Below, in pieces: positions 6,032 to 15,423 of a stretch of DNA of 64,000 nucleotides (position 1 is its first letter; every line of letters starts with the position of its first letter). The DNA is from Bradyrhizobium amphicarpaeae. Lineage in GTDB: Bacteria > Pseudomonadota > Alphaproteobacteria > Rhizobiales > Xanthobacteraceae. The DNA lies in contig NZ_CP029426.2 of the NCBI RefSeq assembly GCF_002266435.3, positions 5,114,001-5,178,000 of the forward strand, in the 5' to 3' direction. Both the position numbers and the translations under genes were made by a program. The notes beneath the pieces are model-generated. The model was not told where the DNA came from. It did no database searches and was given only the letters and a program-made list of their open reading frames with translations.

Positions 6032-8725
6032 TCAGAGCTTCAGCTTGACGTCGCAGATATCAGGCTCAGCCGGATCCGGCTTCACCTCGAAGCCGAGGTG
6101 CCGGCACATTTCGAGCATCACGGTGTTCTCCTTGAGAACGTCGCCCGAGATGATTTTCAGCCCCTCCGACTTGGCGTAGTTGATGATGAGCTGCATGAGC
6201 GCCCAGCCGAGCCCCCTGCCCTTGAGATCGGACCGCAGCAGGATCGCGTATTCGCCGCTCTCATAGATCGAATCCGAGTGGAGCCGGACCACACCGATCA
6301 TTTCGCCGGTGGCCTCGTCGAAGGCGATGAAGGCCATCGCGCGCGCATAGTCGAGCTGGGTCAGGCGCGCGATGAACTCGTGGGTAAACTCCTTCATCGG
6401 TGCGAAGAAGCGCAGGCGAAGGTCGTGCGGGGTGACGTGATGCAGGAATCCGTGGATGGTCGGCTCGTCCTCGGGGCGCATGGGCCGAACGAAGATGCGC
6501 CAGTCGTCCTTGAGCTTGATGCGGCGCTCCCATTGTGACGGATAGGCGCGAACGGCGAAATTGGCCGGGCCCGAACCGACGAACTTCCGTTGCGGCGGCC
6601 CGACCGCGACGCGGGCATCGACCGCGGTCGCGCCGGTCTCGTCCGCCAACAGCGGATTGATGTCGAATTCGCGAATCTCGGGAATGTCGGCTGCCATCTG
6701 CGCCAGCTTGACCAGCACCATGGCCACGGCGTCTTGCTTGACCGCCGGCACGTCACGATAGGCCTTCAGCAGCCGCGACACGCGCGTGCGGTCGATCAGA
6801 TCGCGAGCGAGCTGCAAATCCAGCGGTGGCAGCGCCAGCGCCTTGTCGTTGATGATCTCCACCGCCGTGCCGCCGCGACCGAACACGACGACGGTGCCGA
6901 AAGTGGGATCGTCGGCGAGGCCCAGGATCAGCTCGCGCGCTTTTGCCTTGACGACCATCGCCTGGACGATGACACCGCCGATACGCGCCTCCGGACGCAG
7001 CTTCTTCGCCCGCGCGAGAATGTTCGCGGCAGCCCCTCGCACGGCTTCAGGCGTGGTCAGGTTGAGAACGACGCCGCCGACGTCGGATTTGTGGGTGATG
7101 TCCCGCGACATGATCTTCAGCACGACGGTGCCACCCTGTGCGAAGATCTCGCTTGCATAGCCTACCGCCTGCTCGACGTCGGTTGCCGCATAGGTCGGCA
7201 CCATCGCGATGTCGTAGGCTTCGAGGAGGTTTTTGATCTCGACGGGCTCGAGCCACTCACGACCGTCCGCGATCGCGGCGGTGACGATCTGCCTCGCGCC
7301 CCGTGCATCCGGAACGAAGGTGTCGGGCATCGCCGGAGGCACCTGGCTCAGCTCCTCTACCACTTCGCGGTGCCGGACCAGATGCATGAAGCCGCGCACG
7401 GCGTCGTCCTCGGTCGGATAGTTCGGCATGCCGGCGCCGGAAAGGGTCTGAATGATGTTCTGATCGGCTCCGACCCAGGCCGCCAATACTGGTTTGGCCC
7501 ATCGGCGGTGCTGCTGGCGATATTTAGCGACGAGCTCCGTCACGGTCGAGGCGATCTCGGCGGCCGAGGCGATCGCTGTCTGCACGTTGAGGACCAGGAC
7601 CGCGTCATTGTCGCGATCGGCCAGCAGCACCTCCAGCGCCGCCGCGTAGCGCGAGGCGTCAGCGTCGCCGACGATGTCGACGGGATTTGCACCGGACCAA
7701 GTCGGCGGCAGAACCGCATCGAGCGTCTTGCGCACCTCCGCCGAGAGGGGCGCCGGAATTCCGCCGAGTTCGACCAATCGATCGACGGCGAGCACGCCGA
7801 TGCCGCCACCGTTGGTCAGGATGGCGAGACGCTTTCCGGTCGGCGATTCGACGCGGCCGAGCGTCTCGGCGCAATCGAACAGCTCACGCAGGTCGGAGAC
7901 CCGCAACACACCCGCGCGGCGGAACGCCGCGTCATAGACCGCGTCGGCGCCGGCGAGCGCGCCGGTATGCGTGGCGGCGGCTTTCGCGCCCTGCGCCATG
8001 CGGCCGGATTTCACCACGACGACAGGCTTCACGCGCGCGGCGGCACGCGCCGCCGACATGAACTTGCGCGCGTCCTTGATGGATTCGACGTAGAGCAGGA
8101 TCGCGCGGGTCTTGTGATCCATTGCGAAATAGTCGAGCAGATCGGCAATATCGACGTCGATCTGATCGCCGATCGAGACGATCCCGGAAAAGCCGACGCC
8201 GCGCTGCGCCGCCCAGTCGACCATGCCGGCAGCGATCGCGCCCGATTGCGAGATCAGCGCGAGGCTACCCGCCTCCGGCATGTGCGCGGCAAAGCTGGCA
8301 TTCAGGTTGACCCCGGGCATCATGATGCCGAGGCAGTTCGGCCCGATCAGCCGCATGCCGTATTTGCAGGCGGCTGCTATTGCAGCCTCGTGCAGAGATC
8401 CCGGTCCGTGGCCTAGCCCAGCCGAGACGATCAGCGCACCCGCTGATCCGCGACGCCCGGCCCGGTCGATGATGTCGGGAATCTCGTGCGCCGGCGCGGT
8501 GATGACCACGAGCTCGGGCACGAAGTCCAGGCCGTCCAGGCTTTTCACCGCGGCGATGCCGCTGATTTCGGCATGGCGTGGATTCACGAGGCCGAACTGC
8601 CCCTTGAACCCGGCCTTGTGAATGTTCTCCAGAACGGCGCGTCCGACTGAGACCGGACGGGCACTCGCGCCGACGAGTGCGACTGAACGCGGCGCCAGCA
8701 GATGGTTGAGACGATAGGTTGACAT
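6032..8725 (-). CDS. Pat-type protein acetyltransferase: ADP-forming acyl-CoA synthetase-like domains fused to GNAT
   Basis: An 897-residue protein. In order: CoA-binding Rossmann domain (GASARPVSVGRAVL), a succinyl-CoA-ligase-like flavodoxin domain (GGGIGVLAVDRL), an ATP-grasp domain (about 480-690), and a C-terminal GNAT acetyltransferase (about 730-890, RSDLKGRGLGWALMQ). This layout and length match Pat/RpPat lysine acetyltransferases, which acetylate and switch off acyl-CoA synthetases. The window encodes several AMP-forming acyl-CoA ligases that could be substrates. The motif ATHTGALAG keeps a histidine at the place of the phosphorylated His of ADP-forming synthetases. ATG 8725 has only weak Shine-Dalgarno support. 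Confidence 0.88.
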   Translation of the reverse strand: MSTYRLNHLLAPRSVALVGASARPVSVGRAVLENIHKAGFKGQFGLVNPRHAEISGIAAVKSLDGLDFVPELVVITAPAHEIPDIIDRAGRRGSAGALIVSAGLGHGPGSLHEAAIAAACKYGMRLIGPNCLGIMMPGVNLNASFAAHMPEAGSLALISQSGAIAAGMVDWAAQRGVGFSGIVSIGDQIDVDIADLLDYFAMDHKTRAILLYVESIKDARKFMSAARAAARVKPVVVVKSGRMAQGAKAAATHTGALAGADAVYDAAFRRAGVLRVSDLRELFDCAETLGRVESPTGKRLAILTNGGGIGVLAVDRLVELGGIPAPLSAEVRKTLDAVLPPTWSGANPVDIVGDADASRYAAALEVLLADRDNDAVLVLNVQTAIASAAEIASTVTELVAKYRQQHRRWAKPVLAAWVGADQNIIQTLSGAGMPNYPTEDDAVRGFMHLVRHREVVEELSQVPPAMPDTFVPDARGARQIVTAAIADGREWLEPVEIKNLLEAYDIAMVPTYAATDVEQAVGYASEIFAQGGTVVLKIMSRDITHKSDVGGVVLNLTTPEAVRGAAANILARAKKLRPEARIGGVIVQAMVVKAKARELILGLADDPTFGTVVVFGRGGTAVEIINDKALALPPLDLQLARDLIDRTRVSRLLKAYRDVPAVKQDAVAMVLVKLAQMAADIPEIREFDINPLLADETGATAVDARVAVGPPQRKFVGSGPANFAVRAYPSQWERRIKLKDDWRIFVRPMRPEDEPTIHGFLHHVTPHDLRLRFFAPMKEFTHEFIARLTQLDYARAMAFIAFDEATGEMIGVVRLHSDSIYESGEYAILLRSDLKGRGLGWALMQLIINYAKSEGLKIISGDVLKENTVMLEMCRHLGFEVKPDPAEPDICDVKLKL

Positions 8726-8791
8726 GAAGGCAAATGCGCCGGGTCAGCGGCGGTTCCGATGGTTGAAGATCCGGCCGGGAAGATGGCGAGC

Positions 8792-9631
8792 CTAGTGCGA
8801 GATCATAACCCAGCACGGTGGCTGGCCAATGACGGTCTTTGTCACACCGCCCCACACGATCTCATTCAGGCGTGAATGATGGTAGGCGCCCATCACGATC
8901 GCATCCATGCCATGGGATTTCGCCCAACTTCCCAGTACCTTGCCGATCGAGCTGCCATTGCCGGTCACCGTCTCGAACGAGGCATAGACCCCGTGTTCTC
9001 TCAGATGGTCGACGAGAGCCGGGCCGGATTGAACGATTGCGTCAGCCTTGTCATCCGCCACCGTTACCACGCGGACCGAGGTGGCGGCCTGAAGAATCGG
9101 CAATGCGTCGCCGACCGCACGCGCAGCGCGGGCAGAATGATCCCAGGCGATCATGACGTTCTCGAATTCCGGCCGCAACTGCTCCGCATGCTGCTCCGGG
9201 CAGAGCAACAGCGGCCGCCCGGATTCGAACAGGAAGGTTTCGATGATGTGCTCCGTTCGGCTGTCGTGCGGCATCACGGGAAACAGCGTGAGATCGCTGA
9301 AACGGGCATGCTCGGCCAGGATCGCCGCGATCTGGTCCGCCGGCACCTTGCCCGTTCGGCTCTGGGCGCGGATGTTGGCGCCGGAGGCCGCGATGGTGAA
9401 AGCATTGAGGAGCTGCTGGGAGTCGTTCACCTCATTAGAACTGCCGGCCTCCGCGGAATCGCGGTCATACGGCAGCATCACCTTCGGCCGCTCGAAAACA
9501 TCTTGCTCGAGCGCGAGCGCCGTGATCCTGGCGCCGAGGTCGGCGGCAACGGCCACGCATTTCTCGATCGCAACCAAGGCTGGTCCGCGCGGCTGGCCGA
9601 CAAGCGGCAGAAAGACATCCTTGATGGGCAT
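8792..9631 (-). CDS. Universal stress protein (tandem UspA domains)
   Basis: A 279-residue protein with a divergent N-terminal Usp domain and a clear C-terminal one. The nucleotide-binding motif is in MDAIVMGAYHHSRLNEIVWGGVTKTVIG (G-x2-G-x9-G(S/T)-like), so ATP binding is plausible. ATG 9631 is preceded by GAGGAGAA. It lies 66 nt upstream of the acetyltransferase gene and may be co-transcribed with it. A perfect FixK box (9730-9743) lies 106 bp upstream, shared with the divergent alcohol dehydrogenase; rhizobial Usp genes are commonly in the low-oxygen regulon. Confidence 0.85.
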   Translation of the reverse strand: MPIKDVFLPLVGQPRGPALVAIEKCVAVAADLGARITALALEQDVFERPKVMLPYDRDSAEAGSSNEVNDSQQLLNAFTIAASGANIRAQSRTGKVPADQIAAILAEHARFSDLTLFPVMPHDSRTEHIIETFLFESGRPLLLCPEQHAEQLRPEFENVMIAWDHSARAARAVGDALPILQAATSVRVVTVADDKADAIVQSGPALVDHLREHGVYASFETVTGNGSSIGKVLGSWAKSHGMDAIVMGAYHHSRLNEIVWGGVTKTVIGQPPCWVMISH

Positions 9632-9729
9632 CGGATTCTCCTCGGTCGCCACAATAAGCCGGCTTTCGTCGAGGCCCTTGATCCTCATCAAGCCAGGGGA
9701 ACCCGGTCCGATCGGGACGAACACGGGCG

Positions 9730-9743
9730 TTGACCGACGTCAA
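9730..9743. promoter_or_regulatory. FixK/FNR-type box (perfect palindrome) between divergent genes
   Basis: TTGAC-CGAC-GTCAA, fully symmetrical. The centre is 70 bp from the alcohol dehydrogenase ATG (9807) and 105 bp from the Usp start (9631). Confidence 0.7.
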
Positions 9744-9806
9744 GGACTGGCCGTCCAGCTATTCTATGGATAATTCGGTCGGAGCGGTCCGCCCCCGGAG
9801 AGACTG

Positions 9807-10790
9807 ATGCGCGCGATGGTGTTGCCGGCCCCGCGAACGCGGCTCCAGATGGAGGAGCGGCCTGATCCGATACCCGGCGAGGGTCAACTCCGGGTGAAGG
9901 TCAGCGCCTGCGGCGTATGCCGGACCGATCTTCATCTCGTCGATGCCGAGCTGCCCGATATTCGCTATCCGATCGTGCCCGGCCACGAGATCGTCGGTCG
10001 GGTCGATCTCGTGGGTCCGAATGTCACCACGCATGCGCCCGGTGATCGCGTCGGCGTTCCCTGGCTCGGTTTCACTTGCGGAAACTGCCGTTTCTGCCGT
10101 GAGGGTATGGAAAACCTGTGCGACGCACCGCTGTTCACCGGCTACACGCGCGACGGTGGCTACGCGACCCACACCATCGCCGACGCACGCTACGCCTTTC
10201 CCCTCGGTGAAGAAGGCAACGACGTGGAGATTGCTCCTCTGCTGTGCGCGGGGTTGATCGGTTGGCGCTCGCTGGTGCTGGCCGGCCCTGCCGAACGGCT
10301 CGGCCTCTATGGTTTCGGCGCGGCCGGCCACATCATTGCGCAAGTCGCAGTTTGGCAGGGACGATCTGTTTACGCATTCACGCGACGCGGCGACGCTGCC
10401 GCCCAAGACCTTGCCCGTCGTCTCGGCGCCATCTGGGCGGGAGCATCGGACGAGATGCCCGACGAACCGCTCGACGCGGCCATCATCTACGCACCGTCAG
10501 GCGAGCTTGTCCCGGCCGCGCTGCGCGCCGTCCGCAAAGGCGGCCGCGTCGTATGCGCCGGCATCCACATGTCCGACATTCCAAGCTTTCCGTACGATCT
10601 GCTCTGGCAGGAACGGCAACTGCTCTCGGTCGCCAATCTGACCCGGCAGGATGGCCTCGATTTTCTCAAGATCGCTCCGCAAGCCGGCGTGCGCACCGAA
10701 ACGACGGCATTTCCACTTCATCAGGCCAACGAGGTCCTGAACATGCTGCGAGCCGGGCAAATTCTCGGCGCGGCCGTGTTGACGCCCTGA
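9807..10790 (+). CDS. Zinc-dependent alcohol dehydrogenase
   Basis: A 327-residue medium-chain dehydrogenase. Catalytic zinc ligands are in ACGVCRTDLH and PGHE; the structural zinc loop CGNCRFCREGMENLC keeps four cysteines; a Rossmann region (LYGFGAAGHIIAQVA) binds NAD(P). It probably interconverts small alcohols and aldehydes, useful for redox balance at low oxygen, consistent with the perfect FixK box 70 bp upstream. The kinase-fusion gene starts 12 nt after its stop, so they are likely one operon. The substrate cannot be told from sequence. Confidence 0.87.
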   Translation: MRAMVLPAPRTRLQMEERPDPIPGEGQLRVKVSACGVCRTDLHLVDAELPDIRYPIVPGHEIVGRVDLVGPNVTTHAPGDRVGVPWLGFTCGNCRFCREGMENLCDAPLFTGYTRDGGYATHTIADARYAFPLGEEGNDVEIAPLLCAGLIGWRSLVLAGPAERLGLYGFGAAGHIIAQVAVWQGRSVYAFTRRGDAAAQDLARRLGAIWAGASDEMPDEPLDAAIIYAPSGELVPAALRAVRKGGRVVCAGIHMSDIPSFPYDLLWQERQLLSVANLTRQDGLDFLKIAPQAGVRTETTAFPLHQANEVLNMLRAGQILGAAVLTP

Positions 10791-10802
10791 TGGTGCTTTC
10801 GG

Positions 10803-12338
10803 ATGTCCGTTCCCATGAATGATGAAATGGCGAGCCAGCAGCGGATCTTTCGGACGCTGGCCCATCATCCCGGCGTGACGCGGATCGACACGCACGGCGC
10901 CTCGGTTTTCCTCGACGGCAAGCGCGCGTTGAAGATCAAGCGTGCCGTGCGGTTTCCCTTCCTCGATTATTCGACGCTCGAGAAGCGCAAGGCGGCGTGC
11001 GAGGAGGAAATCAGGATCAACCGGCCGTTGGCCCCGCAGATCTATCATCGCGTCGTGGCGATCACGGAAGAGCCGGACGGCTCGGTGCAGGTCGACGGTC
11101 CCGGCCGGCCGATCGAGTATGCGGTGGACATGTCGCGCTTCGACGAAAACATGACGCTGGATCATCTGGCAAAAGCGGGCCCGCTGGATACGAAACTCGC
11201 CTCGGCTGCCGCCGACGCGATCGTGGCTTCCCACGCCGCGGCGCCACGCGCCGACGGCGAAGCCTGGGTCGCCTCCATCCCCGCCCTGATTGACGGCAAC
11301 AGTCACGGTCTGCTGGCCGGCGGCCATTTCAACGCGGGAGACATCGAAGAGCTCGGCAGAGCCTCCCATGAGGCATTCTTGCGCCTCCGTCCCCAGCTCG
11401 CCGAGCGTGGCCGTCAGGGCTTCGTGCGCCGCTGCCATGGCGATCTGCATCTCGCGAACATCGTTCTGCTCGACGACCGGCCGGTGCTGTTCGACGCCAT
11501 CGAGTTCGATGCGCAGATGGCAACCGTCGACGTGCTCTACGATCTCGCATTCACGCTGATGGACCTGTTGCACCACGATCAGCCGGGTGCGGCCAACATC
11601 GTCCTGAACCGCTATCTCGCCGGGACGCCGGCCGACAATCTCGACGCGCTCTCGGCCCTGCCGCTTTTCATGTCCATCCGGGCAGCGATCCGCGCCCAAG
11701 TGGCCCTGGCGCGGCTGAAGCCGGCGCATCCCGACGACCCCGGCATCCTCGGCGAGGCAATACGTTATTTTGACCTCGCGAGGACGCTGATCCATCCTGC
11801 CGCCCCGCGCCTGATTGCGGTCGGCGGATTGTCGGGCACCGGCAAGACGGCTCTGGCGCAAGCGCTCGCGCCCGTCGTCGCACCACCCCCGGGGGCCGTC
11901 GTGCTGCGCAGCGACCTCATTCGCAAGCAGATGTTCGGGGTCGAGGATACGCACCGCCTGCCGCCGTCCGCCTACACGCCGGAGCACGCAGCCCGAGTCT
12001 ACGACACGCTGGCTCAGCACGCCCGGCGGGTGCTGGCGCAGGGCCATTCGGCGATCGTCGACGGCGTATTCGCCCGCGAGGACGAACGGGACGCGATCGC
12101 CGCACTGGCGCGGGAGCGCAATGTGCCGCTGAACGGCCTGTTTCTGGTTGCGGACCTCGCGACCCGGCAGATGCGGATCGGAGGCCGCCGGGGAGACGCA
12201 TCCGACGCCACGCAGGAGGTTGCTGCACAGCAAGAGCACTATAATATCGGCCTCGTCGGCTGGGCGACCATCGATGCATCCGGGACTCAAGCGCAGACGC
12301 TCGAGAGCTGCCGGGATGCGATCGCTGAGGGGAAATAA
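10803..12338 (+). CDS. Fusion of aminoglycoside-phosphotransferase-like domain and P-loop kinase domain
   Basis: A 511-residue protein. The N-terminal ~310 residues resemble the APH/choline kinase fold, with the catalytic loop RRCHGDLHLANIVLLDD and the metal site FDAIEFD. The C-terminal ~170 residues carry a Walker A motif GGLSGTGKTALAQ and 'VVLRSDLIRKQMFG', like zeta-toxin/gluconate-kinase-type small-molecule kinases. Such two-domain proteins are known in proteobacteria, but their substrates are unknown. It follows the alcohol dehydrogenase by 12 nt and precedes a CHAD gene, which places two phospho-transfer or polyphosphate-related proteins in one low-oxygen operon. Confidence 0.8.
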   Translation: MSVPMNDEMASQQRIFRTLAHHPGVTRIDTHGASVFLDGKRALKIKRAVRFPFLDYSTLEKRKAACEEEIRINRPLAPQIYHRVVAITEEPDGSVQVDGPGRPIEYAVDMSRFDENMTLDHLAKAGPLDTKLASAAADAIVASHAAAPRADGEAWVASIPALIDGNSHGLLAGGHFNAGDIEELGRASHEAFLRLRPQLAERGRQGFVRRCHGDLHLANIVLLDDRPVLFDAIEFDAQMATVDVLYDLAFTLMDLLHHDQPGAANIVLNRYLAGTPADNLDALSALPLFMSIRAAIRAQVALARLKPAHPDDPGILGEAIRYFDLARTLIHPAAPRLIAVGGLSGTGKTALAQALAPVVAPPPGAVVLRSDLIRKQMFGVEDTHRLPPSAYTPEHAARVYDTLAQHARRVLAQGHSAIVDGVFAREDERDAIAALARERNVPLNGLFLVADLATRQMRIGGRRGDASDATQEVAAQQEHYNIGLVGWATIDASGTQAQTLESCRDAIAEGK

Positions 12339-12363
12339 GGCAACCGGATTGGCGCGGACAAAG

Positions 12364-13335
12364 ATGGCGCGACCCACCACGACCTCAACGGCCGCTCGCG
12401 CCAGGCCGGCGGCGCGGCGCAATGCCCTGCCCGGCCGCCTCGGCCCCGGAATGGCCTGCGATACCGCGTTCCGCATCATCGCGCGCCGTCACCTCGCTGC
12501 CGTGCTCGCCCAGCATGAAGGCACCTGCCGCGGCGATCCCGACGCGCTGCACCAGATCCGCATCGCGTTGACCCATCTGCGAACTGCGATCCGCTTCTTC
12601 TCGCCGATGGTCGACGACGCCCTCCGCCCGAAGGTCTGGGCCGAACTGAAATGGCTGAACGGCCAGCTCGGCATGGTCAGGGATCTCGACGTGGCGATCG
12701 AACGGATCGTCGCCGAGAGCAGCGACGAGCTTGCGATCGTCGCCGAGCTTCAGCATTGGGACGAAAAGCGTGCCGAGAGCCACCGCCTGCTGGCGCGTGC
12801 GCTGCAATCCGCGAGGTATCGCCGTCTTGGCGAGCAGATTTCGGCCTGGATCGAGAGCGGCCCCTGGTCGACCCGGCGCAGCAAGGAGGCCATTCGATTG
12901 CGCCGCTGCACGCTCGCCGATCACGCGACGGAGCGGCTGACCGAGTGGGAGACGACGCTGCTCAAGAAGGCGCGGAAGCTCCACAAGCTCGACGTCGAAA
13001 AACGGCACAAGCTGCGGATTCTCAACAAGCGGCTGACCTATTCGATCGAATCGCTCCAGGACCTGTTCGCCGAGGACTCGCTGACGAAACAGAGATCGAT
13101 CCTCAAGACATTGCGCAAGGCGCAACGCTCGCTCGGACAATTGAATGACGATGCACGGGGGCGAGCGCTGGCGGCTTCGTTGAACGGCGCCGGCCACGAT
13201 GCTGGCAAACGTTTCCGCAGCCGCAAGCGGGAAAAGAAGCTGTTGCGGACGGCGTCAACGGCCTACCGCAAACTGGAAAGGGCCAAACCCTTCCGCTCCT
13301 CGGATCTCGCACCGAGTTCGGAGCCTGAGACCTAA
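12364..13335 (+). CDS. CHAD-domain protein
   Basis: A ~323-residue, strongly helical, basic protein with the conserved histidines of the CHAD domain (e.g. DPDALHQIRIALTHLRTAIRFF, KLDVEKRHKLRILNKRLTYSIE). CHAD domains bind inorganic polyphosphate and target granules. The start is uncertain: ATG 12364 (25 nt after the previous stop) is chosen; ATG 12316 is possible and would overlap the kinase gene. The gene is convergent with phaC, so polyphosphate- and PHA-related proteins sit side by side. Confidence 0.78.
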   Translation: MARPTTTSTAARARPAARRNALPGRLGPGMACDTAFRIIARRHLAAVLAQHEGTCRGDPDALHQIRIALTHLRTAIRFFSPMVDDALRPKVWAELKWLNGQLGMVRDLDVAIERIVAESSDELAIVAELQHWDEKRAESHRLLARALQSARYRRLGEQISAWIESGPWSTRRSKEAIRLRRCTLADHATERLTEWETTLLKKARKLHKLDVEKRHKLRILNKRLTYSIESLQDLFAEDSLTKQRSILKTLRKAQRSLGQLNDDARGRALAASLNGAGHDAGKRFRSRKREKKLLRTASTAYRKLERAKPFRSSDLAPSSEPET

Positions 13336-13360
13336 AGCTTCCCACTTTCCGGATCGCGAC

Positions 13361-15214
13361 CTAGGTGTGGACGTAGTCTCCCGGCGCATCAGGCAGGTCG
13401 GCAGCGTCTCCAAGTCCGATCGACGGCGGATCGCAGGGCGCACCGGAGCGCGCCGCCAGCCAATTGGTCCATTCCGGCCACCACGACCCTTCGATTTGCG
13501 GAGCCAGCTTCAGCCATTCGTCCGGACCGACATAGGGCGCGTCCTCGGCCTTGCTCAATACCTGATAGCTGTGGCCGGGCTCGTCGGGGGGCGCGACGAC
13601 GCCGGCATTGTGACCGCCGCTGGTCAACAGGAACGTCACGTCGGCATCGACCTGATAGTGGATCTTGTAGACGGACCGCCACGGCGCGACGTGATCGGCC
13701 AGCGTGCCGACCACGAACATCGGGGCGTGAATATCGGATAGCGAAACGTTGCGGCCACCGACCTGATAGCGCCCCTCGGCCAGATCGTTGTCGAGGAACA
13801 GCTGTCGCAGATATTCCGAATGCATGCGATAAGGCAGCCGCGTTGCGTCCGCGTTCCACGCCATCAGATCGTTCAGTGGTGCGCCGTCGCCCATCAGATA
13901 GTCATGTGACAGGCGCGACCAGATCAGTTCGTTGGAGCGCAGCAGCTGGAAGGCGCCGGCCATCTGCGTCGTGTCGAGATAGCCACGCTGCCACATCATG
14001 TCTTCGAGAAAGGCGACCTGGCTCTCGTTGATGAAGAGCGTCAGCTCTCCGGCCTCAGTGAAGTCAGTCTGGGCGGCAAGGAGAGTAACGGTGCCAAAGC
14101 GGTTGTCACCGTCGCGCTCCATCGCAGCGGCTGCGATCGACAGCAATGTGCCTCCCAGACAATAGCCGAGGGCGTGGGTCTTCCGCCCCGGCACGATCAG
14201 ACCGATCATGTCGAGCGCCGCCATGACCCCCAGCCTGCGATAGTCGTCGAAGGCGAGATCCCGATCCGTCGCATCCGGGTTGCGCCAGGAGATTGCGAAC
14301 ACCGTGAAACCCTGGCCGGTCAGATACTTGACAAGCGAGTTCTGCGGCGAGAGATCGAGGATGTAGTACTTCATGATCCAGGCCGGCACGATCAGGATCG
14401 GCTCGGGCCGCACCTGCGCTGTGGTCGGTTGGTACTGAATCAGCTCGATCAGTTCGTTGCGGTAGACGACCTTGCCGGGCGAGACCGCCACCGTCTTGCC
14501 GACCACAAACTGCCCTTCGTCCGTCAATTTCGAGTTGGAGAGCAGGCGCATCAGGTCACTGCACCAGTTTTGCCAACCGAAGACGAGATTCTCTCCACCA
14601 CTCTGGAAAGCCTTCTCCAGCACCTTCGGATTGGTCGCCGCGAAATTCGACGGCGCCAGCATGTCGAGCGTCTGGCGCATCGAGAACTCGACGATGGCCT
14701 CGTTGGCGTGCGACACGCCGCGCACGCCGGTCGTGGCATCGTGCCACCAGCGCTCTCCGAGCAGAAATGCCTGGGCCAGCAGATTGAACGGCGCGGTCTC
14801 CCATTGCGGTCCACTGAAGCGGCGATCCCGCCCCTGCGGCTGGATCACGGACCACGGCTTTTGCTCCGGTGACGCCACGTGCGCGACGGCTTCCGCCAGC
14901 CGACCGGAATCACGCAGGACATTGCGCGCCATTTCCATCTGGCGCTGCGGCGCCGCAGCGAGGTGCGAACTCCAGTCGAGCCAGGCCAGCGACAAGGCCA
15001 GCGGCGAAATTCCGCCCGTGAACCGCGCCAGCATCGCATGAAACGCGCGATCGAGGGGATACGGCTCCGGCGCAGGCGGAGGAGCGGCGGCGGCAGGGAT
15101 TCCGGCGGGTGTTTCGGAACTCACCGTCGGGGCTTCGGGAGCAGCGACGGGATTGACCGGGAGAGCCTGCACCGCCGGCTCGTCGGCCCGTGGAAAAATC
15201 TGCACGACGCTCAT
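13361..15214 (-). CDS. phaC: Class I poly(3-hydroxyalkanoate) synthase
   Basis: A 617-residue enzyme that polymerises (R)-3-hydroxyacyl-CoA into PHA granules. The lipase-like box GYCLGG holds the catalytic cysteine (about residue 352); the Asp is in VGTLADHVAPW and the His in TSGGHNAG. The N-terminal ~55 residues are a Pro/Ala-rich linker. Length and motif fit class I synthases, which act alone. No phaA, phaB or phasin is adjacent, so this is a stand-alone copy, probably one of several paralogues. A FixK-type box 68 bp upstream suggests use under oxygen limitation, when reducing power accumulates. Confidence 0.92.
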   Translation of the reverse strand: MSVVQIFPRADEPAVQALPVNPVAAPEAPTVSSETPAGIPAAAAPPPAPEPYPLDRAFHAMLARFTGGISPLALSLAWLDWSSHLAAAPQRQMEMARNVLRDSGRLAEAVAHVASPEQKPWSVIQPQGRDRRFSGPQWETAPFNLLAQAFLLGERWWHDATTGVRGVSHANEAIVEFSMRQTLDMLAPSNFAATNPKVLEKAFQSGGENLVFGWQNWCSDLMRLLSNSKLTDEGQFVVGKTVAVSPGKVVYRNELIELIQYQPTTAQVRPEPILIVPAWIMKYYILDLSPQNSLVKYLTGQGFTVFAISWRNPDATDRDLAFDDYRRLGVMAALDMIGLIVPGRKTHALGYCLGGTLLSIAAAAMERDGDNRFGTVTLLAAQTDFTEAGELTLFINESQVAFLEDMMWQRGYLDTTQMAGAFQLLRSNELIWSRLSHDYLMGDGAPLNDLMAWNADATRLPYRMHSEYLRQLFLDNDLAEGRYQVGGRNVSLSDIHAPMFVVGTLADHVAPWRSVYKIHYQVDADVTFLLTSGGHNAGVVAPPDEPGHSYQVLSKAEDAPYVGPDEWLKLAPQIEGSWWPEWTNWLAARSGAPCDPPSIGLGDAADLPDAPGDYVHT

Positions 15215-15281
15215 GGCTCAATGTTCCCGGGGGCTTCTGGTCTAGGTCGGTCACAGGATATGGCGACGCCTCGCAGAGGCC

Positions 15282-15295
15282 TTGAGCTGCATCAA
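15282..15295 (-). promoter_or_regulatory. FixK/FNR-type box upstream of phaC
   Basis: TTGAG-CTGC-ATCAA on the plus strand (TTGAT-GCAG-CTCAA on the coding strand), one mismatch. It is 68 bp before the phaC ATG at 15214. Confidence 0.5.
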
Positions 15296-15345
15296 ATCCG
15301 GGGCGGATCACGATTGCTCAATCGGGACGGACAGGCTTTGTCCGA

Positions 15346-15359
15346 TTGACCTGAGTCAA
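15346..15359 (+). promoter_or_regulatory. FixK/FNR-type box upstream of the CBS-BON gene
   Basis: TTGAC-CTGA-GTCAA, perfect palindrome, 65 bp before the ATG at 15424. With the box at 15282 it gives each of the two divergent genes its own site. Confidence 0.7.
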
Positions 15360-15423
15360 GCCGCACCCTGACACCCGCGCTAGTTTTCGCGCATCGAAAT
15401 TCGAAAAGCCAGCGGAGTTATCC

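Noticed and set aside
6590..8416. 608-codon plus-strand open frame
   Set aside because: Antisense shadow of the Pat-type gene.
10497..12479. 660-codon minus-strand open frame
   Set aside because: Antisense shadow of the alcohol dehydrogenase and kinase-fusion genes.
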